Assembly (NCBI RefSeq): GCF_004331955.1
Contig: NZ_CP036532.1
Location: forward strand, 1,860,001-1,924,000
From: Roseitalea porphyridii
GTDB taxonomy: Bacteria; Pseudomonadota; Alphaproteobacteria; Rhizobiales; Rhizobiaceae
Length of the DNA stretch: 64,000 nt
Reading direction: 5' to 3'
Positions 56,801 to 64,000 of the stretch are shown here, one piece after another. Numbering within the stretch: the stretch's first letter is position 1; each line of letters starts with the position of its first letter. The notes under the pieces are model-generated. The model saw nothing but the letters and a program-made list of their open reading frames with translations, was not told the DNA's origin and made no database searches. The translations under genes were made by a program, and so were the position numbers.

Positions 56801-57768
56801 AGTTCTTGATCATTGGCCTCGGCTCAATGGGAAAGCGCCGATTGCGCAATCTCCTTTACCTGGGACACCGCGACATAACCGGATTCGATATACGGATCGA
56901 CAGGCGCGAGGAAGCGCGGGATATCTATGGTATCGAGACTATTGCTGCAGTGGACGATTCCGATGTGTCAGATTTCACCCACATCATCATTTCCACCCCG
57001 CCGGCGGACCACATAGAATATGCCTCCCGCTTCCATGCGATGGGAAAGCATGTGTTCATCGAGGCCAGCGTCGTCGATGACGGCTACGATGCACTTCTGC
57101 CTGCTCTCACCGAGCGGGGAAACATTCTGGCCCCCTCTTGCACGATGCGGTTCGATCCCCTGAACATACAGGTGCGGGACTGGTTGCGAGCCGGCCGCAT
57201 CGGCAAAGCACTGTTGTGCCAGCATCACTTCGGAATGTTCCTGCCAAATTGGCATCCATACGAGTCAATTCATGACTTCTACGTATCGAAGCGCGAGACA
57301 GGTGCGGCGCGCGAAATCGTGCCGTTTGATCTTGTCTATCTGAGTTGGTTCTTTGGTTTGCCGACGCAAATTCGTGCAATGACGGACCAGACCGGCCGTT
57401 TGGACGCGGATATCGACGATGTGTACGCGCTCGTATTCAGGGCGCCGGCGTGCCGCATGGTGCAGATGACGGTCGATGTCGTGTCTCAGGTTCCCTGCCG
57501 CACTACTAGGATTGTGGGCGAGACCGGCAACATCGATCTCGATACCGTCGCTGGAACTCTGCGCCTCTACGACAGCAACGAGGATCGATGGATACTCAAG
57601 ACGCGCTCCAAACTGGGCAAGACGACATCGACAGAGGAGATGTACGTTCAGGAGATGCGTTGTTTCCTGGATGCGACCAGGGGTCTCGGCGAGTACCCAT
57701 ACACGCTTGCAGAAGACCATGCGATCTTGAAGCAGCTTTATGCCGCGGAGCGAGCCGCAAAGAGCTAG
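56797..57768 (+). CDS. Gfo/Idh/MocA-family oxidoreductase (second of pair)
   Basis: 323 aa beginning with GTG at 56797 (GTGA overlap). Rossmann loop IIGLGSMGKRRLRNL, then IIISTPPADHIEYASRFHAM. Where the family usually has EKP, this protein reads VFIEASVVDDG, so the catalytic lysine is missing. RIVGETGNIDLDTVAGTLRL in the C-terminal domain is typical. It may act with the first Gfo/Idh protein as a complex or bind a different substrate. Confidence 0.85.
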   Translation: MKFLIIGLGSMGKRRLRNLLYLGHRDITGFDIRIDRREEARDIYGIETIAAVDDSDVSDFTHIIISTPPADHIEYASRFHAMGKHVFIEASVVDDGYDALLPALTERGNILAPSCTMRFDPLNIQVRDWLRAGRIGKALLCQHHFGMFLPNWHPYESIHDFYVSKRETGAAREIVPFDLVYLSWFFGLPTQIRAMTDQTGRLDADIDDVYALVFRAPACRMVQMTVDVVSQVPCRTTRIVGETGNIDLDTVAGTLRLYDSNEDRWILKTRSKLGKTTSTEEMYVQEMRCFLDATRGLGEYPYTLAEDHAILKQLYAAERAAKS

Positions 57769-57770
57769 GA

Positions 57771-58499
57771 ATGCCTGGAGCAATCGTCATCCAAGCACGC
57801 ATGGGCTCGTCTCGATCTCCGGGGAAGATTTCGCATTCTCTGCAGGGCGAGCCGATGCTTGAATATCAGATCAAGCGGCTGCAGCACGCGGGCCTCAGGA
57901 GTATCTGCGTTGCCACCACAGATCGCGATCAGGATGACATAACAGCACAAGTTGCCGAGCGAACCGGTGTTTGGTGTTTTCGCGGCAGCGAGAATGATGT
58001 CATGGGCCGCTACCTCGCTTGCGCGGACTACTTCGACATTGATCCGATCATACGGGTGGGCGGCGATGATCCCCTGTTGGACCCTGAAGGGATTAAGTTT
58101 CTCGTCAAACGCCATGGCGAGACGATGGCCGACTTGGTCTATGCCAGTCACCCCGGCGGCTGGATATACGGAACTGCTGGCGAACTCGTCACAAGGGCAG
58201 CCCTGCGTCGCGCAGCCGAGTCCACAAGCGACCCGCTCGACCGGGAGCATGTGATCAGCTTCCTCAAACGCAGCGAAGGATTCTCGCGCGTAAAGGCCGT
58301 GCCGCCTTCAAAATCGTTAATTCGTCCAGAAATATACCTTTCAGTCGATTACACGGAAGACCTGCACCTGATTGAGCAGATACTGGCACATTTCACCGCG
58401 GTGGGACGGCGCTATGACTTCAGTCAGGACGAGCTGATTGCCCTTTATGACAGCGGCAAGCTCGAGATCAGGAATACCCATCTTCACGACGGCTTCTAG
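57771..58499 (+). CDS. SpsF-type cytidylyltransferase
   Basis: 242 aa from the ATG at 57771, two bases after the previous stop. The nucleotide-binding motif IQARMGSSRSPGK (residues 7-19) is the SpsF variant of the CMP-sugar synthetase loop, followed by PMLEYQIKRLQHAGLRSICV and RVGGDDPLLDPEGI. It probably activates the nonulosonic acid to its CMP form, the job done by PseF in classical pathways. No separate pseF is visible in the window. Confidence 0.85.
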   Translation: MPGAIVIQARMGSSRSPGKISHSLQGEPMLEYQIKRLQHAGLRSICVATTDRDQDDITAQVAERTGVWCFRGSENDVMGRYLACADYFDIDPIIRVGGDDPLLDPEGIKFLVKRHGETMADLVYASHPGGWIYGTAGELVTRAALRRAAESTSDPLDREHVISFLKRSEGFSRVKAVPPSKSLIRPEIYLSVDYTEDLHLIEQILAHFTAVGRRYDFSQDELIALYDSGKLEIRNTHLHDGF

Positions 58500-58513
58500 A
58501 GCGGAGTTCCGGA

Positions 58514-59890
58514 ATGCCCTACTTCAACATGTCGGCCGAGCAGATCTCGCGGGCGATGCACGAACTCATTCCCGGTGGTAACCACACATACAGCAAAGGG
58601 GATGACCAGTTCCCCGGCAATGCGCCCAAGGTGATGGCGCGGGCCAAGGGCGCCTACTGCTGGGACGTCGAGGACAACGAGTACCTCGACTGGGCAATGG
58701 GTAATCGCGTGATGTCGTTGGGACACGCCAACGATCATGTCGACACGAAGGTTTTCGAAGCAATGAGGTTGGGCGCCAACTTCACGCGGCCCGGCATCCT
58801 CGAATATGAGTTGGCTGCCTACCTGACCGATCATTGGCCATGTGCGGAGATGGTCAAGTTCGGCAAGAACGGCTCCGATGTCGTCACCGCAGCGGTGAAA
58901 CTGGCGCGGGCATACACTGGCCGCCCTTACGTCCTCGTTTGCGGTAGCCATCCGTTCTTTTCGATCCATGACTGGTACATTGGTTCGACCGAGATGAACT
59001 CGGGTACCTTGCCCTCCGAGCGGCCATACACACTGAAGTTCATCTATGGTGACCGCGGCAGTGTCGAAGCTGCATTCGCCGACTATAAGGACCAGATCGC
59101 GGCACTGATACTCGAGCCGGTGAAGAATGACTCGCCTTATGCCGACCCGCGACCATCCGACCTAACGCAATCCGGCATGAACCGCAACGGCGACAACACC
59201 GGCAACTTCTTGCAGTATCTGCGCGAAAAGACGGAGGCTGAGGGCACCGTTCTCATCTTTGACGAGATGATTGCGGCAATGCGGTTCGGATCACGCGGTG
59301 CGCACCATCACTACGGCATCCTTCCGGATCTGGCGACTTTCGGAAAAGCGATCTCAAATGGCTATTCCTGCTCGGTGTTGGCAGGCAAAAGAGAGATCAT
59401 GGACCTGGGTGGAATTACACATGATCGCGAGCGGGTGTTTCTGCTGTCGCAGACGCATGGCTCTGAAACGGTCGGATTGGCCGCAACGCTTGCAACAATG
59501 CGGTTCTACAACGAGCACAATGTTGAGGACCACATTTGGTCGATCGGGCGGGCTTTGAAGGCGGCGGTCACCGACACGGCCAGGGCAAAAGGCCTGTCGG
59601 AGCGCGTCAGAATAATCGGCTTCGAAGCCAACCCGCAAATCCTCTGCTTCGACGAAAGCGGCGCCTTCTCCAGCACGCTCAACACGCTTTTTCATCAGTA
59701 CATGATCGAGGAAGGCGTGCTTATTCCGTGGATTACCATTACGCACGCACATAGGATGGCTGAAGTCGATCGAACGGCTGAAGCATTGGATCGAGCTCTG
59801 ACACAACTCGAGTCGGCCATCGCCGCTGATGCTGTGGATCGATTGCTCCTGGGGCCAGCGCAGAAGCCGGTGTTCAGGAAATACAATTGA
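58514..59890 (+). CDS. Glutamate-1-semialdehyde-aminomutase-like class III PLP enzyme
   Basis: 458 aa. PLP lysine Lys278 in LATFGKAISNGYS; Asp250 in LIFDEMIAAMRFG; N-terminal LIPGGNHTYSKGDDQFPGN. The fold matches HemL/class III aminotransferases, but the sequence is of the polysaccharide-cluster subgroup and not a haem enzyme. It may add an amino group to the sugar or its acyl side chain. It has no counterpart in the five-step Pse pathway, so it suggests a modified product. Confidence 0.85.
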   Translation: MPYFNMSAEQISRAMHELIPGGNHTYSKGDDQFPGNAPKVMARAKGAYCWDVEDNEYLDWAMGNRVMSLGHANDHVDTKVFEAMRLGANFTRPGILEYELAAYLTDHWPCAEMVKFGKNGSDVVTAAVKLARAYTGRPYVLVCGSHPFFSIHDWYIGSTEMNSGTLPSERPYTLKFIYGDRGSVEAAFADYKDQIAALILEPVKNDSPYADPRPSDLTQSGMNRNGDNTGNFLQYLREKTEAEGTVLIFDEMIAAMRFGSRGAHHHYGILPDLATFGKAISNGYSCSVLAGKREIMDLGGITHDRERVFLLSQTHGSETVGLAATLATMRFYNEHNVEDHIWSIGRALKAAVTDTARAKGLSERVRIIGFEANPQILCFDESGAFSSTLNTLFHQYMIEEGVLIPWITITHAHRMAEVDRTAEALDRALTQLESAIAADAVDRLLLGPAQKPVFRKYN

Positions 59891-59951
59891 GGCCGCGCCA
59901 GTCACCCGGCGCACGGCAAACGATGGCGGTCGCGTGTCTGATCTGACCGAT

Positions 59952-61490
59952 ATGGTCGCCTTCAGGACGGACGCCTCGACCAGGCTCGGCATCGGACACG
60001 TGATGCGTTGCCTGGCACTTGCCGATCGCCTCACCAGTATCGCGATCATGAGCATTTTCTTCTGCCGGGAACTGCCGGAGGCCCTCAAGGGCCGACTTGA
60101 GCGACACGGACACCGAGTTCACCTTTTCGGTGATGCCTCAACGCCCGCTGGCGAGGTCGCCGAAATTGCCCAAGCAATAAGGGAGCTACCGAATAGGCCA
60201 AAGACGTTGGTCTGCGATCACTATGAACGCGATGGCACCTGGCAGGCGAGACTTCGCGATGTCGTGGAGCGGTTGGTTGTCATCGACGATCTGGCCAACC
60301 GAAGTCATGACTGCGATCTCTTGGTGGATCCGTCTGTCGACCGTCGCCCGGAGGACTATTCGGGATTGGTTCCTGGCGAAGCGATTGTTTTGACGGGCAC
60401 GAGATTTGCCATGTTGCGGCCTGAGTTTGCCCTATTGCGTGAACAGACGACGGTCGAGGCGGCGGCCACCGTTCGCTCACCGCCGTCGCGCATCGTCGTT
60501 TCCATGGGTGGCAGCGACGAACCGAACGCGACCGGATACGTGCTGACGGCTCTTGATGCATTGGAGCCAGCTATTCGTGACACGCTACACATTGACGTGG
60601 TGGTTGGCGGCGGTTGTCCCCATGTCCCCAAGCTTCGCGAGCAGGCCGACCGGCTTGGGTTGAATATCACTCTGCATGTCGACACCGAAGACTTGGCGGA
60701 CATACTGGCAAGTTCAGACCTCGCCTTTGGTGCTTCCGGTGGCTCATCTTGGGAACGATGCTGCCTTGGCGTGCCGACCATCACACTCGTGCTTGCCGAC
60801 AACCAACGTTACATTGCTGAACGGCTTGCAGGCCACGGCGCTGTCATCAACCTTGGGACCTGGCCCGACATCAGCCATGAGTCCATACGTGCGGCATTTC
60901 TTTCCCTTCACGGCAACACGGCAGCACTGGCAGAAATGCGCACCGCCGCCCTAGCCATTTGTGACGGACAAGGTACGCGGCGTGTCGTCGAAGCAATCGT
61001 CGGCTACCGCATGACGTCAGGGCAGGCGATCGCCTTGCGTCCGGCGCTTGCCGACGACGCAGAGACACTGTTCCGATTTCAATCGGCGCCGGGCGCGCGG
61101 GCGCATTCTCGCAACCCGGAACCACCCAGTTGGGAGGGGCATTGCGCGTGGTTTGCGCGGCGGCTATCGCAGAGTTGCAGTCCCTTCTACATGGTCATGG
61201 CCGGGGACGTAGTGGTTGGTATGGTACGGCTCGATCGCCGTTCAGCGGATGAGGAGGAGTATGAAGTCTCCATACTGATCGATCCCGCGTGGCACGGACA
61301 GGGCCTTGGTCTTGCCTCCCTTAGGCTGTTGCGCCTTCGACATCCCGGCCTGCAGATCGTGGCAAATGTCAGCCCGAAGAACCGCGCTTCACAGGCAGTC
61401 TTTCGGCGGGCGGGCTATGTGAAGGTTTCCCCCGACTGGTATGAATTGCGCGCAAACTCGCCTGGTATCGGCAAACGAGGTGCATCATGA
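59952..61490 (+). CDS. pseG: PseG-type UDP-sugar hydrolase fused to GNAT acetyltransferase (PseH-like)
   Basis: 512 aa from the ATG at 59952; a GTG at 59934 is an alternative. Residues 1 to about 345 are PseG/SpsG: VAFRTDASTRLGIGHVMRC with the catalytic His, VSMGGSDEPN and FGASGGSSWERCCLGVPTI. Residues about 355-505 are a GNAT domain (DPAWHGQGLGLASLRLLRL, VSPKNRASQAVFRRAGYV). The two activities, releasing UDP and N-acetylating the 4-amino sugar, are separate proteins (PseG, PseH) in Campylobacter. Its stop overlaps pseI. Confidence 0.9.
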   Translation: MVAFRTDASTRLGIGHVMRCLALADRLTSIAIMSIFFCRELPEALKGRLERHGHRVHLFGDASTPAGEVAEIAQAIRELPNRPKTLVCDHYERDGTWQARLRDVVERLVVIDDLANRSHDCDLLVDPSVDRRPEDYSGLVPGEAIVLTGTRFAMLRPEFALLREQTTVEAAATVRSPPSRIVVSMGGSDEPNATGYVLTALDALEPAIRDTLHIDVVVGGGCPHVPKLREQADRLGLNITLHVDTEDLADILASSDLAFGASGGSSWERCCLGVPTITLVLADNQRYIAERLAGHGAVINLGTWPDISHESIRAAFLSLHGNTAALAEMRTAALAICDGQGTRRVVEAIVGYRMTSGQAIALRPALADDAETLFRFQSAPGARAHSRNPEPPSWEGHCAWFARRLSQSCSPFYMVMAGDVVVGMVRLDRRSADEEEYEVSILIDPAWHGQGLGLASLRLLRLRHPGLQIVANVSPKNRASQAVFRRAGYVKVSPDWYELRANSPGIGKRGAS

Positions 61491-62527
61491 AGATCAACGG
61501 ACGCAGCATTGGCCCGGATCATCCTCCGTACATAATCGCCGAGCTATCGGCCAACCACAACGGCGACATTGAACGTGCTTTCAGGATCATGGAGATTGCG
61601 CGCGACAGTGGTGCGGACGCGCTGAAGATTCAGACCTATTCCGCAGACACGATCACGATCGAAAGCAATCGGCCCGAGTTCCAGATCAAGGGCGGCCTTT
61701 GGGATGGCCGGAGCCTCTACGAACTCTATAAATGGGCGCAAATGCCCTGGGATTGGCATGAACCGCTCTTCCAGAAGGCCCGCGATCTCGGCATCACCAT
61801 CTTCAGTTCGCCTTTCGACTTCACGGCCGTAGATCTGCTTGAGAGCCTGAATGCGCCGGCCTACAAGATCGCCTCGTTTGAAGCTATCGACTTGCCGTTA
61901 ATCCGCTACGTTGCCCAGACGGGCAAGCCGATGATCATTTCCAGCGGCATGGCCAACGCCGACGAGATCCAAGACGCTGTTGCGACGGCGCGTGAGGCGG
62001 GCTGCGACTCAATCGTCGTTCTGCAGTGTGTCAGCGGCTATCCGGCGCCCGCCGAAGAGTACAATCTGCGCACGATTGCGGACATGAAGGACCGGTTCGG
62101 CGTTCTCGTTGGCCTGTCGGATCACACGATCGACAACGTAGCCGCTGTTACATCGATCGGAGTGGGCGCCTGCGTGATCGAAAAGCACGTCACTCTGGAC
62201 CGTAACGGCGGCGGGCCAGATGACAGTTTCTCGCTGGAGCCCGACGAGTTGAGGGCGCTTGTGCGCGACGCAAACATTGCCTGGAAGGCGATGGGTTCGG
62301 CCAGCTATGGGCAAAGCCCGAGCGAGAAAGGCAATGCACAGTTCCGCCGATCGCTTTACGTCGTCAAGGACGTTGCAAGGGGTGAGACCTTCACGAACGA
62401 CAACGTGCGAAGCATCCGCCCTGGAATAGGCCTCGCGCCCAAACACCTTGATGACGTGCTTGGCAAGACCGCAAGCAAGGACATCGAAAGAGCAACACCC
62501 ATGTCGCTGGATCTGGTCACTAAGTAG
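61487..62527 (+). CDS. pseI: Pseudaminic acid synthase PseI
   Basis: 346 aa. NeuB-family TIM barrel: IIAELSANHNGDIERAFRIM, ADALKIQTYSADTITI, SSPFDFTAVDLLESLNAPAY and EKHVTLDRNGGGPDDSFSL (His-Arg PEP site). A C-terminal SAF/antifreeze-like domain follows (RRSLYVVKDVARGETFTNDN). It condenses the 2,4-diamino-sugar with PEP. Placement beside PseB, PseC and PseG favours pseudaminic over legionaminic or sialic acid. Confidence 0.93.
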   Translation: MKINGRSIGPDHPPYIIAELSANHNGDIERAFRIMEIARDSGADALKIQTYSADTITIESNRPEFQIKGGLWDGRSLYELYKWAQMPWDWHEPLFQKARDLGITIFSSPFDFTAVDLLESLNAPAYKIASFEAIDLPLIRYVAQTGKPMIISSGMANADEIQDAVATAREAGCDSIVVLQCVSGYPAPAEEYNLRTIADMKDRFGVLVGLSDHTIDNVAAVTSIGVGACVIEKHVTLDRNGGGPDDSFSLEPDELRALVRDANIAWKAMGSASYGQSPSEKGNAQFRRSLYVVKDVARGETFTNDNVRSIRPGIGLAPKHLDDVLGKTASKDIERATPMSLDLVTK

Positions 62528-62567
62528 GCGGTTGTGTCAGTGGACTCAAAGGGTACGGAAAGCCGGC

Positions 62568-63830
62568 TTGCAGCTTAAGGCGCTACTCTCGGGGTCGGCC
62601 ATCTACCTTGTCGCCAGCGTTCTGGCGGCCGGCCTTCCGTTTCTGTTGCTTCCCATATTGACCCGTTACCTGTCGCCTGCAGAGTTTGGGTTGGTTGGCA
62701 TCTTTCAGGGTCTCTACATTTTCTTTCTCGCAACCTGCGGCCTCAGCATAGCCGGCGCGATAGTACGTCAATCCTATGACGTGGATCGGGAGGGAATTGC
62801 GGTCTATATCTTCAACGCCTTGCTGATCCTCGCCGCCACCACCTCTTTCTTCGTGGTCGTCATCTGGGCATTTGGCGGCCAGTTGTCGGCCTGGCTCCAG
62901 ATTCCACCCGAATATCTCTACCTTGCGCTTGTCGCGGCGGCGATGGTCTTCGTTCTGAATATCCTTCTGGGCCAGTTTCAGGTTGGGGAACAGCCGGTCC
63001 GATATGGCGTGTTCCAGGTTGGTCACAGCCTGCTGAACATTTCACTCAGTCTGGTGGGTGTCGTCATCCTTTCGGCCGGCGCCATGGGCCGCGTGGGCGG
63101 TATCGTCGTTGCGGCAATAGCCGCGGGACTTGTTGCCCTGCTCGTTCTGAGGAGGATCGGACGGCTGAGCCCGCGGTTCAATTCCGGCGACGTGAAATCA
63201 GCGTTGCGTTTCGGAATCCCATTGCTGCCTCACGAACTCGGTACGTTCCTGCTGAACTGGCTTAGCCTGTTCGTGCTCAACACCATGCTCAGCGCAAGCC
63301 ATGTCGGCATCTATCTGCTCGCCTTTCAGGTGTCGATGGTCCTTGGCGTGATCTGCGATGCGTTCAACAGGGCCTATGTGCCGTGGCTGTTCTCGATACT
63401 GAAGACAGGCGATGCTGACGATCGTGCCTCGGTCGTCCGGCTGACTTACGTTTACTTTGGTGGCCTGTGCGTCGTCGTCCTACTTGGCTTTGCCCTTTCG
63501 CCTTGGTTCGTATCTCTAGCGTTTGGCAGATCATATGCTGATGCGGCATGGATGATCGGGTGGCTGCTGCTAGGTCAGGCTCTGGGGGGCGCTTATCTCA
63601 TGGTGACCAATTATATCGTGTACGCGAGACGAACTGAACTGCTCTCGGCGATTACAATCTTCGCAAACGCGGTCAACATCATTGTTTTGTTTACGTTAGT
63701 GCCGGCAGTTGGTGTCGCCGGTGCAATCATCGGCTTCGTCCTGACACGCGCACTCATCTTCCTGTTGACATGGGCCTGCTCAGTCCGTCTCGTGGCGATG
63801 CCGTGGCTCACGCCCCGTGTTGCTCAGTGA
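62568..63830 (+). CDS. Polysaccharide flippase (Wzx/MATE-like oligosaccharide transporter)
   Basis: About 420 aa if the TTG at 62568 is used; the frame reads further back but into pseI sequence, and the start is uncertain. Around 12 hydrophobic helices, beginning SGSAIYLVASVLAAGLPFLL and including LPHELGTFLLNWLSLFVLNT, typical of Wzx proteins. It should move lipid-linked repeat units to the periplasm, so a Wzy-dependent polysaccharide carrying the nonulosonic acid is likely. Confidence 0.88.
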   Translation: MQLKALLSGSAIYLVASVLAAGLPFLLLPILTRYLSPAEFGLVGIFQGLYIFFLATCGLSIAGAIVRQSYDVDREGIAVYIFNALLILAATTSFFVVVIWAFGGQLSAWLQIPPEYLYLALVAAAMVFVLNILLGQFQVGEQPVRYGVFQVGHSLLNISLSLVGVVILSAGAMGRVGGIVVAAIAAGLVALLVLRRIGRLSPRFNSGDVKSALRFGIPLLPHELGTFLLNWLSLFVLNTMLSASHVGIYLLAFQVSMVLGVICDAFNRAYVPWLFSILKTGDADDRASVVRLTYVYFGGLCVVVLLGFALSPWFVSLAFGRSYADAAWMIGWLLLGQALGGAYLMVTNYIVYARRTELLSAITIFANAVNIIVLFTLVPAVGVAGAIIGFVLTRALIFLLTWACSVRLVAMPWLTPRVAQ

Positions 63831-63832
63831 TT

Positions 63833-64000
63833 ATGGATCCGTGCCGCATGCGGATGGCGCCTCGGATAGAGGATTCAGTGATTGCATCGCATGAAAACCC
63901 GGAGGGACGCCCGCGCGGTCCCCGATCTTGGCCGGACCATGCCCGGCTCGTCAAAACAGGCAGCGAAATGGACAGTAAGAAAGCCGCTGACGATTGGACA
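63833..64000 (+). CDS. Start of a further ORF, cut by the window end
   Basis: A frame opens at 63833 two bases after the flippase stop and is still open at the window end. A more probable start is the ATG at 63968 (MDSKKAADDWT), whose composition resembles the N-terminus of small methyltransferases or other cluster enzymes. Too little is visible to name it. Confidence 0.35.
   Translation, partial: MDPCRMRMAPRIEDSVIASHENPEGRPRGPRSWPDHARLVKTGSEMDSKKAADDWT

Noticed and set aside
58514-59890. HemL (glutamate-1-semialdehyde aminomutase) for haem synthesis
   Set aside because: The fold is shared, but the sequence lacks the HemL-specific N-terminal pattern, is embedded in a sugar cluster, and alphaproteobacteria make 5-aminolevulinate by HemA (ALAS).
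50321-63830. The polysaccharide locus as cargo of the tRNA-Lys element
   Set aside because: It lies outside the 47-bp repeats and is on the opposite strand from all element genes; a larger ancient island cannot be excluded but is not shown.

Overview
The window looks like the chromosome of a GC-rich alphaproteobacterium, most likely of the order Hyphomicrobiales (Rhizobiales). The evidence is the recG / sdhE / mfd block, an IalB-family secreted protein, HspQ, a MarR-type EPS-associated regulator, and the large number of ABC uptake systems and small-molecule catabolic genes. The exact genus cannot be told from the sequence alone.

Region 1 (1-12166) is catabolic. A partial AraC regulator is followed by a divergent pair (an RraA-like aldolase and an IclR regulator), then an MlrC-like hydrolase and a DoeA/creatinase-like M24 hydrolase on the + strand. 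These converge on a - strand series of LacI regulator, DapA-like lyase/aldolase, amidohydrolase and SDR. The substrate is unknown. Next to it, an SDR reading frame runs directly into the C-terminal two thirds of a DUF3830 protein, which looks like a deletion or recombination scar. A second SDR and a divergent AraC regulator follow.

Region 2 (12167-18515) has an SDR whose catalytic YxxxK reads YxxxR, msrA, and a compact - strand metal-handling operon: a Cys-rich secreted protein, DUF411, cytochrome c, a CDF transporter with an atypical metal site, a 42-aa membrane peptide, a four-helix membrane protein and a DUF305 protein. A fumarylacetoacetase-like hydrolase follows.

Region 3 (18516-39350) is mostly core genome. 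It holds a BMP-type nucleoside/purine-like ABC importer, a UbiH-like monooxygenase, an AEC carrier, hspQ, a DsbA/FrnE-like oxidoreductase, a peptide-type binding protein, an IalB protein, mfd, sdhE, recG, glmU, a DMT exporter and ccdA. A palindromic intergenic repeat lies between recG and glmU.

Region 4 (39351-49426) is a 10-kb integrative element in the 3' half of tRNA-Lys(TTT), bounded by a perfect 47-bp direct repeat. Every gene I can support in it reads on the - strand: tyrosine integrase, AlpA-like factor, a winged-helix replication-type gene with iterons in its own 3' end, HNH nuclease, an HK97-type major capsid protein and a tape-measure protein. No terminase, portal, protease or repressor is visible. 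At the tRNA-proximal end sits a translationally coupled pair, a TIR-like protein and a small multi-pass membrane protein, which I read as a candidate anti-phage defence cargo. The element could be a phage satellite or a decayed prophage.

Region 5 (49427-64000) starts with an IS3 relic and then a surface-polysaccharide locus, all on the + strand and continuing past the window. It contains an EPS-type MarR regulator, wecB and wecC (UDP-ManNAcA), and a pseudaminic-acid-type pathway (pseB, pseC, a PseG-GNAT fusion, pseI). SpsF takes the place of PseF. An aldo/keto reductase, two Gfo/Idh proteins and a class III PLP enzyme are interleaved, followed by a flippase. This suggests an unusual nonulosonic acid.
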